Below, in pieces: positions 51,647 through 61,638 of a DNA stretch of 64,000 nucleotides (the stretch's first letter is position 1; every line of letters begins with the position of its first letter). Below the pieces are notes generated by a model. The model ran no database searches, was not told where the DNA came from, and saw only the letters and a list, made by a program, of their open reading frames with translations. Origin of the DNA: Pseudoroseicyclus tamaricis (GTDB lineage Bacteria > Pseudomonadota > Alphaproteobacteria > Rhodobacterales > Rhodobacteraceae); assembly GCF_012070395.1 (NCBI RefSeq), contig NZ_JAAFYS010000003.1, forward strand, positions 682,001 through 746,000, in the 5' to 3' direction. The translations under genes were made by a program, and so were the position numbers.

Positions 51647-53854
51647 ATGAGCGATTTCAACTACGAGGTCGATGAGAGCGGCGTTGCCGTCATCACCTGG
51701 GACGTCCCTAACAAGAGTATGAACGTGCTTTCGCTGGAGGGCGTCGACGAGCTCTCGGGCCTGATCGACAAGGCGCATGGCGACGCGGCGGTGAAGGGCA
51801 TCGTCATCACCTCCGGCAAGAAAGACTTCGCCGGCGGGATGGATCTCAACGTCATCGCGAAGATGAAGGACAGCGCCGGCGACACCCCTGCGCAGGGGCT
51901 CTTCGACGGCATCATGGGCTTTCACCGGCTGGAGCGGAAGATCGAGCTCGCCGGCATGGACCCCAAGACCAGGAAGGGCGGCAAGCCCACCGTCGCCGCC
52001 CTGCCCGGCACCGCGCTCGGCATCGGGCTGGAGATCCCGCTCTCCTGCCACCGCCGCATCCTCGCCGACAACCCGAAGGCCAAGATCGGCCTGCCGGAGA
52101 TCAAGGTCGGCATCTTCCCGGGCGCCGGCGGCACCACCCGCCTGGTGCGCATGATGGGCGCCATGGGCGCCTCGCCCTTCCTGCTGCAAGGCAAGCTCAG
52201 CGACCCCAAGGCCGCCAAGTCTGCGGGCCTCGTGGACGAGGTCGTGCCCGCCGATGAGCTGCTCTCCCGCGCCAAGGAGTGGGTGCTGAACGCCACCGAG
52301 GCCGATTGCGTGAAGCCATGGGACCAGAAGGGCTACAAGCTGCCCGGCGGCGCTCCCTTCCACCCGGCGGGCTTTCAAACCTTCGTTGGCGCCTCCGCCA
52401 TGGTCAACGGGCAGACCTGGGGCGCCTTCCCGGCGGCCAAGGCCATGCTCTCGGCCATCTATGAAGGCGCGATGGTGGACTTCGACACCGCCCTGCGCAT
52501 CGAGGCGCGCTGGTTCACCAACGTTCTGATGAACCCCTCCAGCAGCGCCATGATCCGTTCGCTCTTCATCAACAAGGAGGCGCTGGAGAAGGGCGCCAAC
52601 CGCCCCGAGGCGCCCGACCAGAAGGTCGCCAAGCTCGGCGTCCTCGGCGCCGGCATGATGGGCGCGGGCATCGCCTATGTCGCCGCCAATGCGGGCATCG
52701 AGGTGGTGCTGATCGACCAGGAGCAGGCCTCCGCCGACCGTGGCAAGGCCCATGCCGAGGGCATCCTCGACAAGGGCATCAGCCGCAAGAAGGTCACGCC
52801 CGAGGGCAAGGCCGAGGTGCTCGGCCGCATCAACGCCACGACGGAGCTTGAGGCGCTGGCGGGCTGCGACCTGATCGTCGAGGCCGTCTTCGAAGACCCG
52901 GGCGTGAAGGCCGAGATCACCCAGAAGGTGCAGAAGATCATCGGGCCGGAGTGCATCTTCGCCACCAACACCTCCACCCTGCCGATCACCCAGCTGGCGG
53001 GCGCCTTCGAGCGGCCCGAGGATTTCATCGGCATCCACTTCTTCTCGCCGGTCGACAAGATGCTGCTGGTGGAGATCATCAAGGGCGAGAAGACGGGCGA
53101 CCGCGCCGTCGCCAAGGCGCTCGATTTCGTCCGCCAGATCCGCAAGACGCCGATCGTGGTGAATGATGCGCGCTTCTTCTACGCCAACCGCTGCATCATC
53201 CCCTACCTCAACGAGGGCGCCCGGATGGTGACGGAAGGCGTGGCCCCCGCGCTGGTGGAACACGCCGCGCAGCTGGTCGGCATGCCGCTCGGCCCCCTGC
53301 AGCTGATCGACGAGACCTCCATCGACCTCGCCGTGAAGATCTCCAAGGCCACCAAGGCCGGCATGGGCGATGGGTACCCGGCCGACATGGCGCCGGTGGA
53401 TGACCTGATGTTCTGGCTCGCCGATGAGGGCCGCCTCGGCCGCAAGGCGAAGGCCGGCTTTTACGCGTATGACGAGAAGGGCAAGCGCACCGGCCTCTGG
53501 GACGGGCTCGCCGCCCGCCACCCCGTGGCCGGCGATCAGCCCGAGGTCACCGAGGTGCAGCACCGCCTGCTGATGGCCCAGGTGCTGGAGGCGGTGCGGG
53601 CGCTGGAAGAGGGCGTGCTCACCGACATCCGCGAAGGCGATGTCGGCGCCATCCTCGGCTGGGGCTTCGCGCCATGGTCCGGGGGCCCGTTCTCGTGGCT
53701 CGACATCCTCGGTGCGGAGAAGGCCGTCGCGATCTGCGACCAGCTCACCGCCGAGCACGGCCCACGTTTCGAAGCCCCCGCCCTCCTGCGCGAGATGGCC
53801 CAGAAGAGCCAGAGCTTCTACGGTCGGTTCGGCCCGGAAGCCAAAGCGGCCTGA
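51647..53854 (+). CDS. fadB: Bifunctional enoyl-CoA hydratase/3-hydroxyacyl-CoA dehydrogenase
   Basis: 735 residues from ATG 51647 with GGAGG upstream. N-terminal crotonase domain (GGMDLNVI, oxyanion region; [20 protein letters not shown]), then NAD-binding [20 protein letters not shown], catalytic [36 protein letters not shown], and the C-terminal dehydrogenase domains. Trifunctional-enzyme alpha-subunit type, partner of the thiolase upstream. Confidence 0.96.
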   Translation: MSDFNYEVDESGVAVITWDVPNKSMNVLSLEGVDELSGLIDKAHGDAAVKGIVITSGKKDFAGGMDLNVIAKMKDSAGDTPAQGLFDGIMGFHRLERKIELAGMDPKTRKGGKPTVAALPGTALGIGLEIPLSCHRRILADNPKAKIGLPEIKVGIFPGAGGTTRLVRMMGAMGASPFLLQGKLSDPKAAKSAGLVDEVVPADELLSRAKEWVLNATEADCVKPWDQKGYKLPGGAPFHPAGFQTFVGASAMVNGQTWGAFPAAKAMLSAIYEGAMVDFDTALRIEARWFTNVLMNPSSSAMIRSLFINKEALEKGANRPEAPDQKVAKLGVLGAGMMGAGIAYVAANAGIEVVLIDQEQASADRGKAHAEGILDKGISRKKVTPEGKAEVLGRINATTELEALAGCDLIVEAVFEDPGVKAEITQKVQKIIGPECIFATNTSTLPITQLAGAFERPEDFIGIHFFSPVDKMLLVEIIKGEKTGDRAVAKALDFVRQIRKTPIVVNDARFFYANRCIIPYLNEGARMVTEGVAPALVEHAAQLVGMPLGPLQLIDETSIDLAVKISKATKAGMGDGYPADMAPVDDLMFWLADEGRLGRKAKAGFYAYDEKGKRTGLWDGLAARHPVAGDQPEVTEVQHRLLMAQVLEAVRALEEGVLTDIREGDVGAILGWGFAPWSGGPFSWLDILGAEKAVAICDQLTAEHGPRFEAPALLREMAQKSQSFYGRFGPEAKAA

Positions 53855-53891
53855 CCCCGAAAGCCGGAGCAGGCAGCCACCGCCCCTCTTG

Positions 53892-53950
53892 CTCTCGCCC
53901 TTTTACAAATACCTCTCGGGGGGGCGCGGGGGGCAGACAGCCCCCCGCTC
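53892..53950. repeat. Family (e) repeat after fadB
   Basis: CGCCCTTTTACAAATACCTC, then TCGGGGGGGCGCGGGGGGC, then AGACAGCCCCCCG. Almost the same string as 23617-23678. It sits 37 bp after fadB and probably terminates it. The rest of the gap to 54020 is C-rich without a gene. Confidence 0.6.
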
Positions 53951-54019
53951 CTGCCCTCGCCCCCGGACGCCACCGCCCGCCCCCTTGCCGTTCCCCGCGT
54001 CGGCCCCCAGAAAGGGCGC

Positions 54020-54883
54020 ATGGAAAAGACCCTCCTCATCACCGGCTGCTCTTCCGGCATCGGCTATGACGCCGCCCGCGGGATGCGGGACCGGGGCTGG
54101 CGGGTCTTCGCCTCCTGCCGGAAGGAGGAGGATTGCGCCCGCCTGCGGGACGAGGGCTTCGAATCCCCACGCATCGACTACACCGACGAGGCGAGCATCC
54201 GCTCCGGTCTCGCCGAGGTTCTCAAGGCGACGGGCGGCACGCTCGACGCGCTCTTCAACAACGGCGCCTACGGCCTGCCCGCGGCGTCGGAGGATCTGCC
54301 CCGCGACGCGCTGCGGGCGATCTTCGAGACCAACGTCTTCGGCTGGCATGATCTGACGCGTCAGGTCATCCCGGTCATGCGCCGGCAGGGCCATGGGCGG
54401 ATCGTGCACAATTCCTCGATCCTCGGCCTGATCCCCTACGAATGGCGCGGCGCCTACTCGGCCACCAAGTATGCCATCGAGGGTCTGGCGGATGTCTCGC
54501 GGCTGGAGCTGCGCTCCGCCAATATCGACGTCGTGCTGATCGAGCCCGGCCCGGTGACGAGCGAGATCCGCCGCAATTCCGTGCCGCATTTCGAGAAGTG
54601 GATCGACTGGCAGCGCTCCGCCCGCGCCGCCGATTACCTCGTCCTGCGCAGCCGCCTCTACTCGGAGAACCCCGCGAAGGACTCCTTCGAGCTGCCGCCC
54701 TCGGCGGTGACGAAGGTCCTCGCCCGGGCGCTGGAGGCGCGCCGCCCCCGCGCCCGCTACACCGTCACCCTGCCCGCCTTCGTCGCCTCCGTCGGGCGGC
54801 GCTTCCTGCCCGCCCGCTGGGTCGACGGCATCATCCTCTACGTCAACCGGCCGAGGCCGGCCCGCCCCCGCCGCGCGGCCTGA
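54020..54883 (+). CDS. Short-chain dehydrogenase/reductase
   Basis: 287 residues. Rossmann motif LITGCSSGIGYDAARGMRDR (TGxxxGIG), NNGAYGLPA, catalytic Ser in VHNSSILGLIPYEWRG and YSATKYAIEGLADVSRLELR with the Y-x-x-x-K pair. Substrate unknown; the classical SDR subgroup acting on lipids or steroids is possible. A short gene for a HIG1-like protein follows after 29 bp. Confidence 0.92.
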   Translation: MEKTLLITGCSSGIGYDAARGMRDRGWRVFASCRKEEDCARLRDEGFESPRIDYTDEASIRSGLAEVLKATGGTLDALFNNGAYGLPAASEDLPRDALRAIFETNVFGWHDLTRQVIPVMRRQGHGRIVHNSSILGLIPYEWRGAYSATKYAIEGLADVSRLELRSANIDVVLIEPGPVTSEIRRNSVPHFEKWIDWQRSARAADYLVLRSRLYSENPAKDSFELPPSAVTKVLARALEARRPRARYTVTLPAFVASVGRRFLPARWVDGIILYVNRPRPARPRRAA

Positions 54884-54912
54884 GCGCGGCCCTTAACCGG
54901 GAGGAGACCCCC

Positions 54913-55116
54913 ATGCTCCGAGACGATCCCCTCTTGCTTCTGCCGCTCGGCGCCGTGCTGCTGGTGGCCGGTGTCCTGCTCTTCGGCATCGGCACCTTCG
55001 GCCGGGGCGGGGAGTTCAACAAGCGCAACGCCAACAGGATCATGCGCTGGCGCGTCGGCACGCAGGCCTTCGCCATCGCGATGATCCTCCTTTACGTCTG
55101 GCTGAGGTCCAACTGA
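54913..55116 (+). CDS. 67-aa twin-transmembrane HIG1-like protein
   Basis: Begins MLRDDPLLLLPLGAVLLVAG; two membrane helices (about 7-27 and 49-64) are joined by a basic loop RGGEFNKRNANRIMRWRVGT. The R-x-x-R-x-Q/N-N-x-x-M-R-W-R loop is typical of HIG1-domain proteins that associate with respiratory oxidases. GGAG ribosome-binding site. Stop overlaps the PduO-type gene (TGATGG). Confidence 0.85.
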   Translation: MLRDDPLLLLPLGAVLLVAGVLLFGIGTFGRGGEFNKRNANRIMRWRVGTQAFAIAMILLYVWLRSN

Positions 55117-55688
55117 TGGTCGTACTTTCCAAGCTCTACACCCGCACCGGCGATGACGGCACGACGGCGCTGTCCGACGGCAGCCGCGTCAAGAAGCACG
55201 CCTCCCGCGTCGCCGCCTACGGCACGGTGGACGAGGCGAATGCCGCGCTCGGCCTCGCCAGCCTCTCGGCGGAGGGCGACGTGGCCGATGCCATTGCCCG
55301 CATCCAGAACGATCTGTTCGATCTCGGCGCCGATCTCTCCCGCCCGAACCCGGAGGCGGATGCCGAGGCGCCCCACCCCGTGCTGCGCATCACCGAGGCG
55401 CAGGTCACCCGGCTGGAGGCGGAGATCGACGCCATGACGGACGAGCTGGAGCCGCTGCGCAGCTTCATCCTGCCCGGCGGCACCCCGCTCGCCGCCCATC
55501 TGCACCTCGCGCGCACCGTGACGCGCCGCGCCGAGCGGCTGGCGATGGAGCTGGCGGAGGACGAGGCGGTCAACGACGCCGCCCTGCGCTACCTCAACCG
55601 CCTGTCCGACTGGCTCTTCGCCGCGTCGCGCATGGCGAACGACGGCGGCCGGGCGGACATCCTCTGGGTGCCCGGCAAGGGGCAGTAG
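55116..55688 (+). CDS. Cob(I)yrinic acid a,c-diamide adenosyltransferase, PduO type
   Basis: 190 residues. ATP-binding N-terminus KLYTRTGDDGTTALSDGSRV, then AYGTVDEANAALGLA and FILPGGTPLAAHLHLARTVT, RRAERL, and the C-terminal LNRLSDWLFAASRM. Makes adenosylcobalamin from cob(I)alamin and ATP. Ends 3 bp from the convergent nadE stop. Confidence 0.95.
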   Translation: MVVLSKLYTRTGDDGTTALSDGSRVKKHASRVAAYGTVDEANAALGLASLSAEGDVADAIARIQNDLFDLGADLSRPNPEADAEAPHPVLRITEAQVTRLEAEIDAMTDELEPLRSFILPGGTPLAAHLHLARTVTRRAERLAMELAEDEAVNDAALRYLNRLSDWLFAASRMANDGGRADILWVPGKGQ

Positions 55689-55691
55689 CCC

Positions 55692-57353
55692 TCAGCTCGG
55701 GTCCCGCCAGCGGTTGGCGATGGGGTAGCGCCGGTCGAGCCAGAAGGCCCGGTTCGACAGGCGCGTGCCCGGCGCGGACTGGAAGCGCTTGTACTCGCTG
55801 ATGTAGATCAGGTGCTCGATGCGCTTGACCACCTCGCGGTCGAAACCCGCCGCCACGCAATCGGCGACGCTGGCCTCCCGGTCGACGAGCATCTCGAGGA
55901 TGCCGTCGAGCACGTCGTAGGGCGGCAGCGAATCCTCGTCCTTCTGATCGGCGCGCAGCTCCGCCGAGGGCGGCTTGTCGATGATCCGCACGGGGATCAC
56001 CTCGCCCGCCGGGGCCTTCATCCACGGGCGGTGATGGGCGTTGCGCCAGCGGCAAACCTCGAAGACGCGGGTCTTGTAGAGATCCTTCAAGGGGTTGTAG
56101 CCGCCGTTCATGTCTCCGTAGATCGTGGCGTAGCCCACCGCGACCTCCGACTTGTTGCCGGTGGTCAGCAGCATCTCCCCGAACTTGTTGGAGAGCGCCA
56201 TGAGCAGCAGGCCCCGCAGGCGCGACTGGATGTTCTCCTCCGTCACATCCGGCTCGCGCCCCTCGAAGAGCGGCGCCAGCGTGTTGGTGATCGCGTCCCG
56301 CCCCTCGGTGATCGGCACGAAATCGTAGCGGCAGCCCAGCCGCTCGGCGGCGAGCTTGGCATCCTCCAGCGAATGCCCGGAGGTGTATTCGGAGGGCAGC
56401 ATCACCGCGCGCAGGTTCTCGGGCCCCAGCGCATCCGCGGCGATGGCCGCCGTCAGCGCGCTGTCCACCCCGCCGGAGAGGCCGAGCAGCGCGGTCTTGA
56501 AGCCGCACTTGCGCATGTAGTCGCCGAGCGAGAGCACCATGGCGCGGTAATCCTGCTCCAGCGTGCCGGGGTGGACGGCCTTCTCGCCCTCTTCGGCGAC
56601 CCAGCCCTCCGGCCCCTCGTGGAAGTCGACGTGGGAGATCATCTCCTCGAAGACAGGCATCTGCAGCGCCAGCGCGCCCTTGCGGTTGAGCACAAAGGAG
56701 CCGCCGTCGAAGACCTGGTCGTCCTGCCCGGCGACCTGGTTGAGGTAGACGAGCGGCAGCCCCGTCTCCACCACCCGGGCCACCATGTGATGCATCCGTA
56801 CGCCGAACTTGTCGCGCCGGTAGGGGGAGCCGTTGGGCACGACGAGGATGTCGGCGCCGCTCTCGGCCATCGCCTCGGCCACGTCGGGGAACCACGCATC
56901 CTCGCAGATCGGCAGGCCGATGCGCAGCGGCCCGGCATCGAAGGGGCCGGAGAGCGGGCCGGAGGCGAAGACGCGCTTCTCGTCGAAGACGTTGTAGTTG
57001 GGCAGCTCCGTCTTCAGCTTGCGGTAGTGCACCTGCCCGGCCTTCAGGACGGCGTAGGCGTTGTAGAGCAGCCCCGTCTCCGCGACATAGGGCGCGCCGA
57101 TGCCCAGCATGGGGCCGTCCGCACACTCCCGCGCGAGAGCCTCGACCGCCGCCATCGCATCATGCGCGAAGGCCGGCTTCATCACGAGGTCCTGCGGCTG
57201 GTAGCCGGTCAAGAACATCTCGGGCAGCACCACGAAGTCGGCGCCGGCATCGCGCCCGGCCTCCCAGGCCGCCTTCGCCTGCGCGGCATTGCCGGCGATG
57301 TCGCCCATCACCGGGTTGAGCTGCGCCAGGGTGAGGCGGAAGCGGTCGGGCAT
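55692..57353 (-). CDS. nadE: Glutamine-dependent NAD+ synthase
   Basis: 553 residues. N-terminal nitrilase-type glutaminase: DFVVLPEMFLTGYQPQDL (Glu), YRKLKTELPNYNVFDEKRVF (Lys), RIGLPICEDAWFPDVAEAM (Cys). C-terminal synthetase: PP-loop LLGLSGGVDSALTAAIAADA, GNKSEVAVGYATIYGDMNGG, and IDKPPSAELRADQKDEDSLP. Final step of NAD synthesis with glutamine as nitrogen donor. Intact; single gene divergent from the MORN protein. Confidence 0.96.
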   Translation of the reverse strand: MPDRFRLTLAQLNPVMGDIAGNAAQAKAAWEAGRDAGADFVVLPEMFLTGYQPQDLVMKPAFAHDAMAAVEALARECADGPMLGIGAPYVAETGLLYNAYAVLKAGQVHYRKLKTELPNYNVFDEKRVFASGPLSGPFDAGPLRIGLPICEDAWFPDVAEAMAESGADILVVPNGSPYRRDKFGVRMHHMVARVVETGLPLVYLNQVAGQDDQVFDGGSFVLNRKGALALQMPVFEEMISHVDFHEGPEGWVAEEGEKAVHPGTLEQDYRAMVLSLGDYMRKCGFKTALLGLSGGVDSALTAAIAADALGPENLRAVMLPSEYTSGHSLEDAKLAAERLGCRYDFVPITEGRDAITNTLAPLFEGREPDVTEENIQSRLRGLLLMALSNKFGEMLLTTGNKSEVAVGYATIYGDMNGGYNPLKDLYKTRVFEVCRWRNAHHRPWMKAPAGEVIPVRIIDKPPSAELRADQKDEDSLPPYDVLDGILEMLVDREASVADCVAAGFDREVVKRIEHLIYISEYKRFQSAPGTRLSNRAFWLDRRYPIANRWRDPS

Positions 57354-57505
57354 CGCCGGCTCCTCGTTTCAAGGTTCCACCCCCCATAAACGGAGCGTGA
57401 GGCGAGGAAAAGCGCCCCGGCCCCGCAGTTGTCAGCCTCCCTGCACGCGGCTAGGCTGGCGCCCGCGAGGATCGCCGCCGGAAGAACGATCAGGGAGTGG
57501 GGCAG

Positions 57506-59050
57506 ATGACGAACATGCGCGGGATCGACCGCCTGATCCGGGCGGGGCTGATGGCGGCCGCCCTCGCCGGCCCCTTCGCGGGTGCGGCGATGGCCCAGTC
57601 CGTCACCACCAAGCAATACGAGGATGGCGGCGTCTACGAGGGCCAGTTCCTCAATGGCAAGCAGCACGGGCAGGGGACGTATCGCCTGCCGAACGGCTAC
57701 GAGTATTCCGGCGAGTGGTTCGAGGGAGAGATCCGCGGACAGGGCACCGCCACCTACCCCAACGGCTCCGTCTACGAGGGCCAGTTCGCCGCCGGCAAGC
57801 CGAACGGCGTCGGCCAGATCACCTTCGCCGACGGCGGCACCTACGAGGGCGAGTGGCAAGACGGCAAGATCACCGGGCAGGGCGTCGCCACCTATGCCAA
57901 CGGCGTGCGCTACGAGGGCGAGTTCCGCAATGCCATGCACCACGGGCAGGGCGAGATGACGACGCCGTCGGGCTACGTCTACTCCGGCACCTGGGTCAAC
58001 GGCGTGAAGGAAGGCGAGGGCACGATCACCTACGCCGACGGCTCGGTCTACACCGGCACCCTCACCAACGGTGAGCGCGACGGGGAGGGCACGCTGACGA
58101 TGCCCGACGGGCTCACCTACGAGGGCCAGTGGGTCGAGGGCCAGATGCAGGGCACCGGCACGCTCACCCAGCCGGGCGGAGACGTCTACGAGGGCGATCT
58201 TGTCGCCGGCCGGCGCGAGGGGACGGGCCGCGTCACCTATGCCAACGGCGACGTCTACGAGGGCGGCTTCCAGGAGGATCGCCGCCACGGGCAGGGCACC
58301 TTCACCGCACAGGACGGCTACAAGTACGTCGGCGCGTGGGAGGCCGGCCAGATCGAGGGGATCGGCGAGGTCACCTACCCCGACGGCTCCGTCTATTCCG
58401 GCGAATTCGCCGACGATCTCGCCAACGGGCAGGGCCTCATCACCTATGCCGACGGCTCGACCTACGAGGGCGGCTGGGTCAATGGCGTGATCGAGGGCGA
58501 GGGCGTGGCCACTTATGCCAACGGGCTGGTCTACGAGGGCTCCTTCGTCGGCGGCCGCAACGAGGGACAGGGCACGATGACCTACCCCGACGGCTACAGC
58601 TACACGGGCGGCTGGTCGGGTGGCCAGCGCGAGGGCGAGGGCACGGCGACCTATGCCGACGGCACCGTCTATGTCGGCGAGTTCCAGGGCGGGCAGCGCC
58701 ACGGCACCGGCACGATCACCATGCCCGACGGCTTCACCTACGAGGGCCAGTGGGTCGACGGCGAGATCTCCGGCGAGGGCGTGGCCACCTACGCCAACGG
58801 CGACGTCTACGAAGGCAGCTTCGAGGGCGGCCGCCGGCAGGGCGAAGGCACGATGCGCTACGCCTCCGGCGAGGTCGCCTCGGGCGACTGGCGCGACGGC
58901 GCGCTGACCGAAGGCTCCGTCGCCGAACCGGGCGAGGCGCCGCAAATGCCTGAGGTGGACGATGCGCCCGCCACGGCGGAGGCCCCGGACGAGGCTGGCG
59001 CAGAGGACGACTCCGAGATCGTCCTCGACGGCGAGATCGAGATCGAATAG
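57506..59050 (+). CDS. Exported MORN-repeat protein, 18 repeats
   Basis: 514 residues from ATG 57506 (AGGGAG eight bases upstream). Signal peptide at about 10-30 (LIRAGLMAAALAGPFAGAAM, ending at A-M-A-Q). Then 18 consecutive 23-residue MORN repeats of form G-x-x-Y-x-G-x-W/F-x-x-G-x-x-x-G-x-G-x-x-x-Y-x-x, a partial 19th, and an acidic C-terminal tail (about 465-514) ending IVLDGEIEIE. MORN repeats form extended beta-hairpin rods that bind lipids or proteins. The export signal suggests a periplasmic or surface location. It is followed by capsule-export genes after 282 bp. Confidence 0.92.
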   Translation: MTNMRGIDRLIRAGLMAAALAGPFAGAAMAQSVTTKQYEDGGVYEGQFLNGKQHGQGTYRLPNGYEYSGEWFEGEIRGQGTATYPNGSVYEGQFAAGKPNGVGQITFADGGTYEGEWQDGKITGQGVATYANGVRYEGEFRNAMHHGQGEMTTPSGYVYSGTWVNGVKEGEGTITYADGSVYTGTLTNGERDGEGTLTMPDGLTYEGQWVEGQMQGTGTLTQPGGDVYEGDLVAGRREGTGRVTYANGDVYEGGFQEDRRHGQGTFTAQDGYKYVGAWEAGQIEGIGEVTYPDGSVYSGEFADDLANGQGLITYADGSTYEGGWVNGVIEGEGVATYANGLVYEGSFVGGRNEGQGTMTYPDGYSYTGGWSGGQREGEGTATYADGTVYVGEFQGGQRHGTGTITMPDGFTYEGQWVDGEISGEGVATYANGDVYEGSFEGGRRQGEGTMRYASGEVASGDWRDGALTEGSVAEPGEAPQMPEVDDAPATAEAPDEAGAEDDSEIVLDGEIEIE

Positions 59051-59090
59051 CGCGATCCGCCCGCCTCTCCCCACGCTCACCGCGCCGCGG

Positions 59091-59139
59091 CAGGCCCCGG
59101 CGCGCCGGGGTGGGCGGGCGGGAGGCGGGCCGGGGCCTG
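59091..59139 (+). repeat. Hairpin with G-quadruplex-type loop, copy 3 (family a)
   Basis: Perfect 11-bp arms CAGGCCCCGGC (59091-59101) and GCCGGGGCCTG (59129-59139) around a 27-base loop with GGGGTGGGCGGGCGGG (59107-59122), the same 16 bases as copy 1. It starts 41 bp after the MORN gene. The remaining gap to 59333 contains an AT-leaning leader near 59245-59295 that could carry the kpsT promoter; no gene was seen. Confidence 0.8.
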
Positions 59140-59332
59140 ACGCCCCCGCCGCCGTCTCCCCGCCCGCCATGGCGCGCCCCGGCGCCGGCCGTTCACCTCA
59201 AATCCATGGCTGCGTCCCAGAATCCCGGGCAGCCGGGCGCTCTTTTGCCATATTCTGCGTCTATCCCGCCCTGGCAAATGTAAGGTAAATTGTCTCTACC
59301 GGGCCTGCCCCGGCAGCGGCGGACGGATCGGG

Positions 59333-59986
59333 ATGCTCGAATTCATCAATGTCAGCAAGAGCTTCTGGACGGGCAAGCGCCGCAAGGTGATCCTCGACCG
59401 CGCCTCCTTCCGGGTGGAGCTGGGCCAGTCGCTCGGCATCCTCGCCCCCAACGGCACCGGCAAGACGACGCTGATCAACATGATGGCGGGGCTGGAGAAA
59501 CCCGACGAGGGCAAGATCGTCCGCGACTGCCGCGTCTCCTTCCCCTTGGGCTTCATGGGCGGGGTGAACAACAAGCATTCGGCGCGCGAGAACTCCCGCT
59601 ACATCGCCCGGCTCTACGGGCTCGACCCCGATTACGTCGAGGCGTTCTGCCGCTGGCTGACCGGGATCGAGGAATACTTCGACATGCCTGTCGGCACCTA
59701 TTCCGCCGGGATGCGCAGCCGCTTCACCTTCTCGCTGCTGCTGGCGCTGGATTTCGACATCTACCTGATCGACGAGGGCATGCCGCAGACGACCGACGCC
59801 GCCTTCAACCAGAAGGCCGGCGACATCCTGCGCGAGCGGCTGGAGACGACCACCGTCGTCATCGTCTCGCACCTGCCCGACGTGCTGGAGCGCTTCGCGC
59901 GCACCGCCGCCGTGCTGAAAGACGGGCGCCTGACCATGTTCGACACGCTGGAAGAGGCCAGGGAGCTCTATGACTACCAAGCCTAA
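59333..59986 (+). CDS. kpsT: Capsule polysaccharide ABC exporter, ATP-binding protein (KpsT-like)
   Basis: 217 residues. Walker A GILAPNGTGKTTLINMMAGL (Ala in place of the usual Gly), YSAGMRSRFTFSLLLALDFD as signature, Walker B DIYLIDEGMP, switch His in VVIVSHLPDVLERF. The truncated signature (S-A-G-M) and the length are those of KpsT/Wzt-like exporters of group 2 capsules. It overlaps the kpsE-like gene by 17 bp. No permease (KpsM) gene lies next to it. Confidence 0.9.
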   Translation: MLEFINVSKSFWTGKRRKVILDRASFRVELGQSLGILAPNGTGKTTLINMMAGLEKPDEGKIVRDCRVSFPLGFMGGVNNKHSARENSRYIARLYGLDPDYVEAFCRWLTGIEEYFDMPVGTYSAGMRSRFTFSLLLALDFDIYLIDEGMPQTTDAAFNQKAGDILRERLETTTVVIVSHLPDVLERFARTAAVLKDGRLTMFDTLEEARELYDYQA

Positions 59987-61622
59987 GGTCCGCAAGTTCC
60001 GCCTCCGCCGCGCCGCGCCACTCACCATCGGCTCCACCGCGCTGAGCACGGAGGTGACGACGCAAGCGCCCGCCCCCTCCAGCGCCGCCGAGGCGATCGA
60101 CGCCATCCGCGCCGAGGGGCTGACCGGCCGCCAGCTACGCATGGCCCGCCGCGTCGCGCAGAAGCACGGGCTTGCCGTCACCTCCGATTTCGATGCCGTC
60201 CGCCAGCTCCGAGCGAAGGGCATCGACCCCTTCCAGCGCTCCAACATCCTCGAGCTCGTCGTCCCCGGCGAGAGCGAGGCGGGTGAAGAGCCCGCCGCCG
60301 CGCCCGAGGAGGCAGCCCCAGAACCGGCGCCGGAGGCCCTGCCCGCCACCACGCCCCGCAAGGGCGGCGAGCTGAAGGCGAAGGCCCGGGTGCAGCTGCC
60401 GCAGACGGTGCCCGAGAGGAAGACGCTCCCCTCCACCGAGCGGGTGGAGCCGAAGAAAACGGCCGCCGCCGCCGGCTTCGCCGAGGTCCAGCAGATCCAG
60501 CGGGACATGGCGCGCCGCCGCCGCCGGCGCATGGTCCTGCTCACGCTGCGCCTCGCGGTGCTCGTGGCGCTGCCGACGCTGCTTGCCGGGATCTATTTCA
60601 CCCGAATCGCCACGCCGATGTACGCGACCCACTCGGAGTTCGTCATCCAGCAGGCCGAACCGGCCTCCGCCGGCGCCGGGCTCGGCGGGCTGCTGCAGGG
60701 CACCTCGATGGCCACGCAGCAGGATTCCATCACCGTGCAATCCTACCTCTCCAGCCGCGCCGCCTTCCGCCGGCTGAACGAGGAGCACGACTTCCGCGAC
60801 ATCTACTCCGCCCCCGCCATCGACGCGATCCAGCGGCTCGACCCGGAGGCGACCAACGAGGAGGCCTACCGGACCTACCAGGATCACGTGAAGATCAGCT
60901 ACGACCCGACCGAAGGCATCGTGAAGATGGAGGTCATCGCCCCCGACCCGGCGGTGAGCCAGAATTTCTCCGAAGCGCTGATCGACTACGCCGAGGAGCA
61001 GGTCGACCAGCTCACCTCGCGCCTGCGCGCCGATTCCATGGCCGGCGCCCAGGAGGCCTACGAGCAGGCCGAGGCGCGCCGCGCCACCGCGCTGGAGGAC
61101 TGGCTGACCATCCAGGAGGCGGCGCAGCAGATCGACCCCATCGGCGAGACGGCGGCCCGCACCCAGCAGATCTCGCAGCTGGAGACCCAGCGCCAGCAGC
61201 TCCAGCTGGAGCTGCAGACCCGCCTCAACGTCGCCCGCCCCAACGCCGCACAGGTGGAGGCGCTGCAGGGCCAGATCGCCGGCATCGAGGAGCTGATCGC
61301 CGGTTTGCGCTCGGAAATGACGGACGAGGCGACGCAAGGCGGCTCGCTGGCCGCGCGCAACACCGAGCTGCGCACGGCGGAGGAGAACTACACCTTCCAG
61401 ACGCTCATGGTGCAGCAGGCCCTGCAGGCGATGGAGGTGGCGCGGCAGGAGGCCAACCGACAGGTCCGCTACCTCTCCCTCGGCGTCGAGCCCGTCGCCC
61501 CCGACGAGCCCAGCTACCCCCGCGCCTTCGAGAACACGCTGCTGGCCTTCCTCCTCTTCGCCGGCATCTACCTGATGATCTCCCTCACCGCCTCGATCCT
61601 CCGCGAACAGATCGCGTCCTAG
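59970..61622 (+). CDS. kpsE: Capsule export inner-membrane protein (KpsE-like)
   Basis: 550 residues. The N-terminal 185 residues are cytoplasmic, with a helical mini-domain (EAIDAIRAEGLTGRQLRMAR and RVAQKHGLAVTSDFDAVRQL) and a Pro/Ala/Glu-rich linker. Membrane helix at about 188-210, a long periplasmic coiled coil (about 330-480, e.g. QQISQLETQRQQLQLELQTR), and a C-terminal membrane helix (ENTLLAFLLFAGIYLMISLT). This is the PCP-2/KpsE layout that links the ABC exporter to the outer-membrane channel. The N-terminal extension is absent from E. coli KpsE but usual in this order. Confidence 0.88.
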   Translation: MTTKPKVRKFRLRRAAPLTIGSTALSTEVTTQAPAPSSAAEAIDAIRAEGLTGRQLRMARRVAQKHGLAVTSDFDAVRQLRAKGIDPFQRSNILELVVPGESEAGEEPAAAPEEAAPEPAPEALPATTPRKGGELKAKARVQLPQTVPERKTLPSTERVEPKKTAAAAGFAEVQQIQRDMARRRRRRMVLLTLRLAVLVALPTLLAGIYFTRIATPMYATHSEFVIQQAEPASAGAGLGGLLQGTSMATQQDSITVQSYLSSRAAFRRLNEEHDFRDIYSAPAIDAIQRLDPEATNEEAYRTYQDHVKISYDPTEGIVKMEVIAPDPAVSQNFSEALIDYAEEQVDQLTSRLRADSMAGAQEAYEQAEARRATALEDWLTIQEAAQQIDPIGETAARTQQISQLETQRQQLQLELQTRLNVARPNAAQVEALQGQIAGIEELIAGLRSEMTDEATQGGSLAARNTELRTAEENYTFQTLMVQQALQAMEVARQEANRQVRYLSLGVEPVAPDEPSYPRAFENTLLAFLLFAGIYLMISLTASILREQIAS

Positions 61623-61638
61623 GCGGGAGTGCCCGCAG

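Noticed and set aside
51425-53758. 777-codon open frame antisense to fadB
   Set aside because: Same reason; fadB motifs on the other strand are unambiguous.
57600-58900. Tandem repeated DNA resembling a CRISPR or satellite
   Set aside because: The repeats are diverged 69-bp coding units for MORN motifs with no fixed repeat/spacer alternation and no cas genes.
57308-59170. 620-codon open frame antisense to the MORN gene with regular VGIGxxA-type periodicity
   Set aside because: The periodicity is the mirror of the 69-bp MORN units; no start context and no independent domain.
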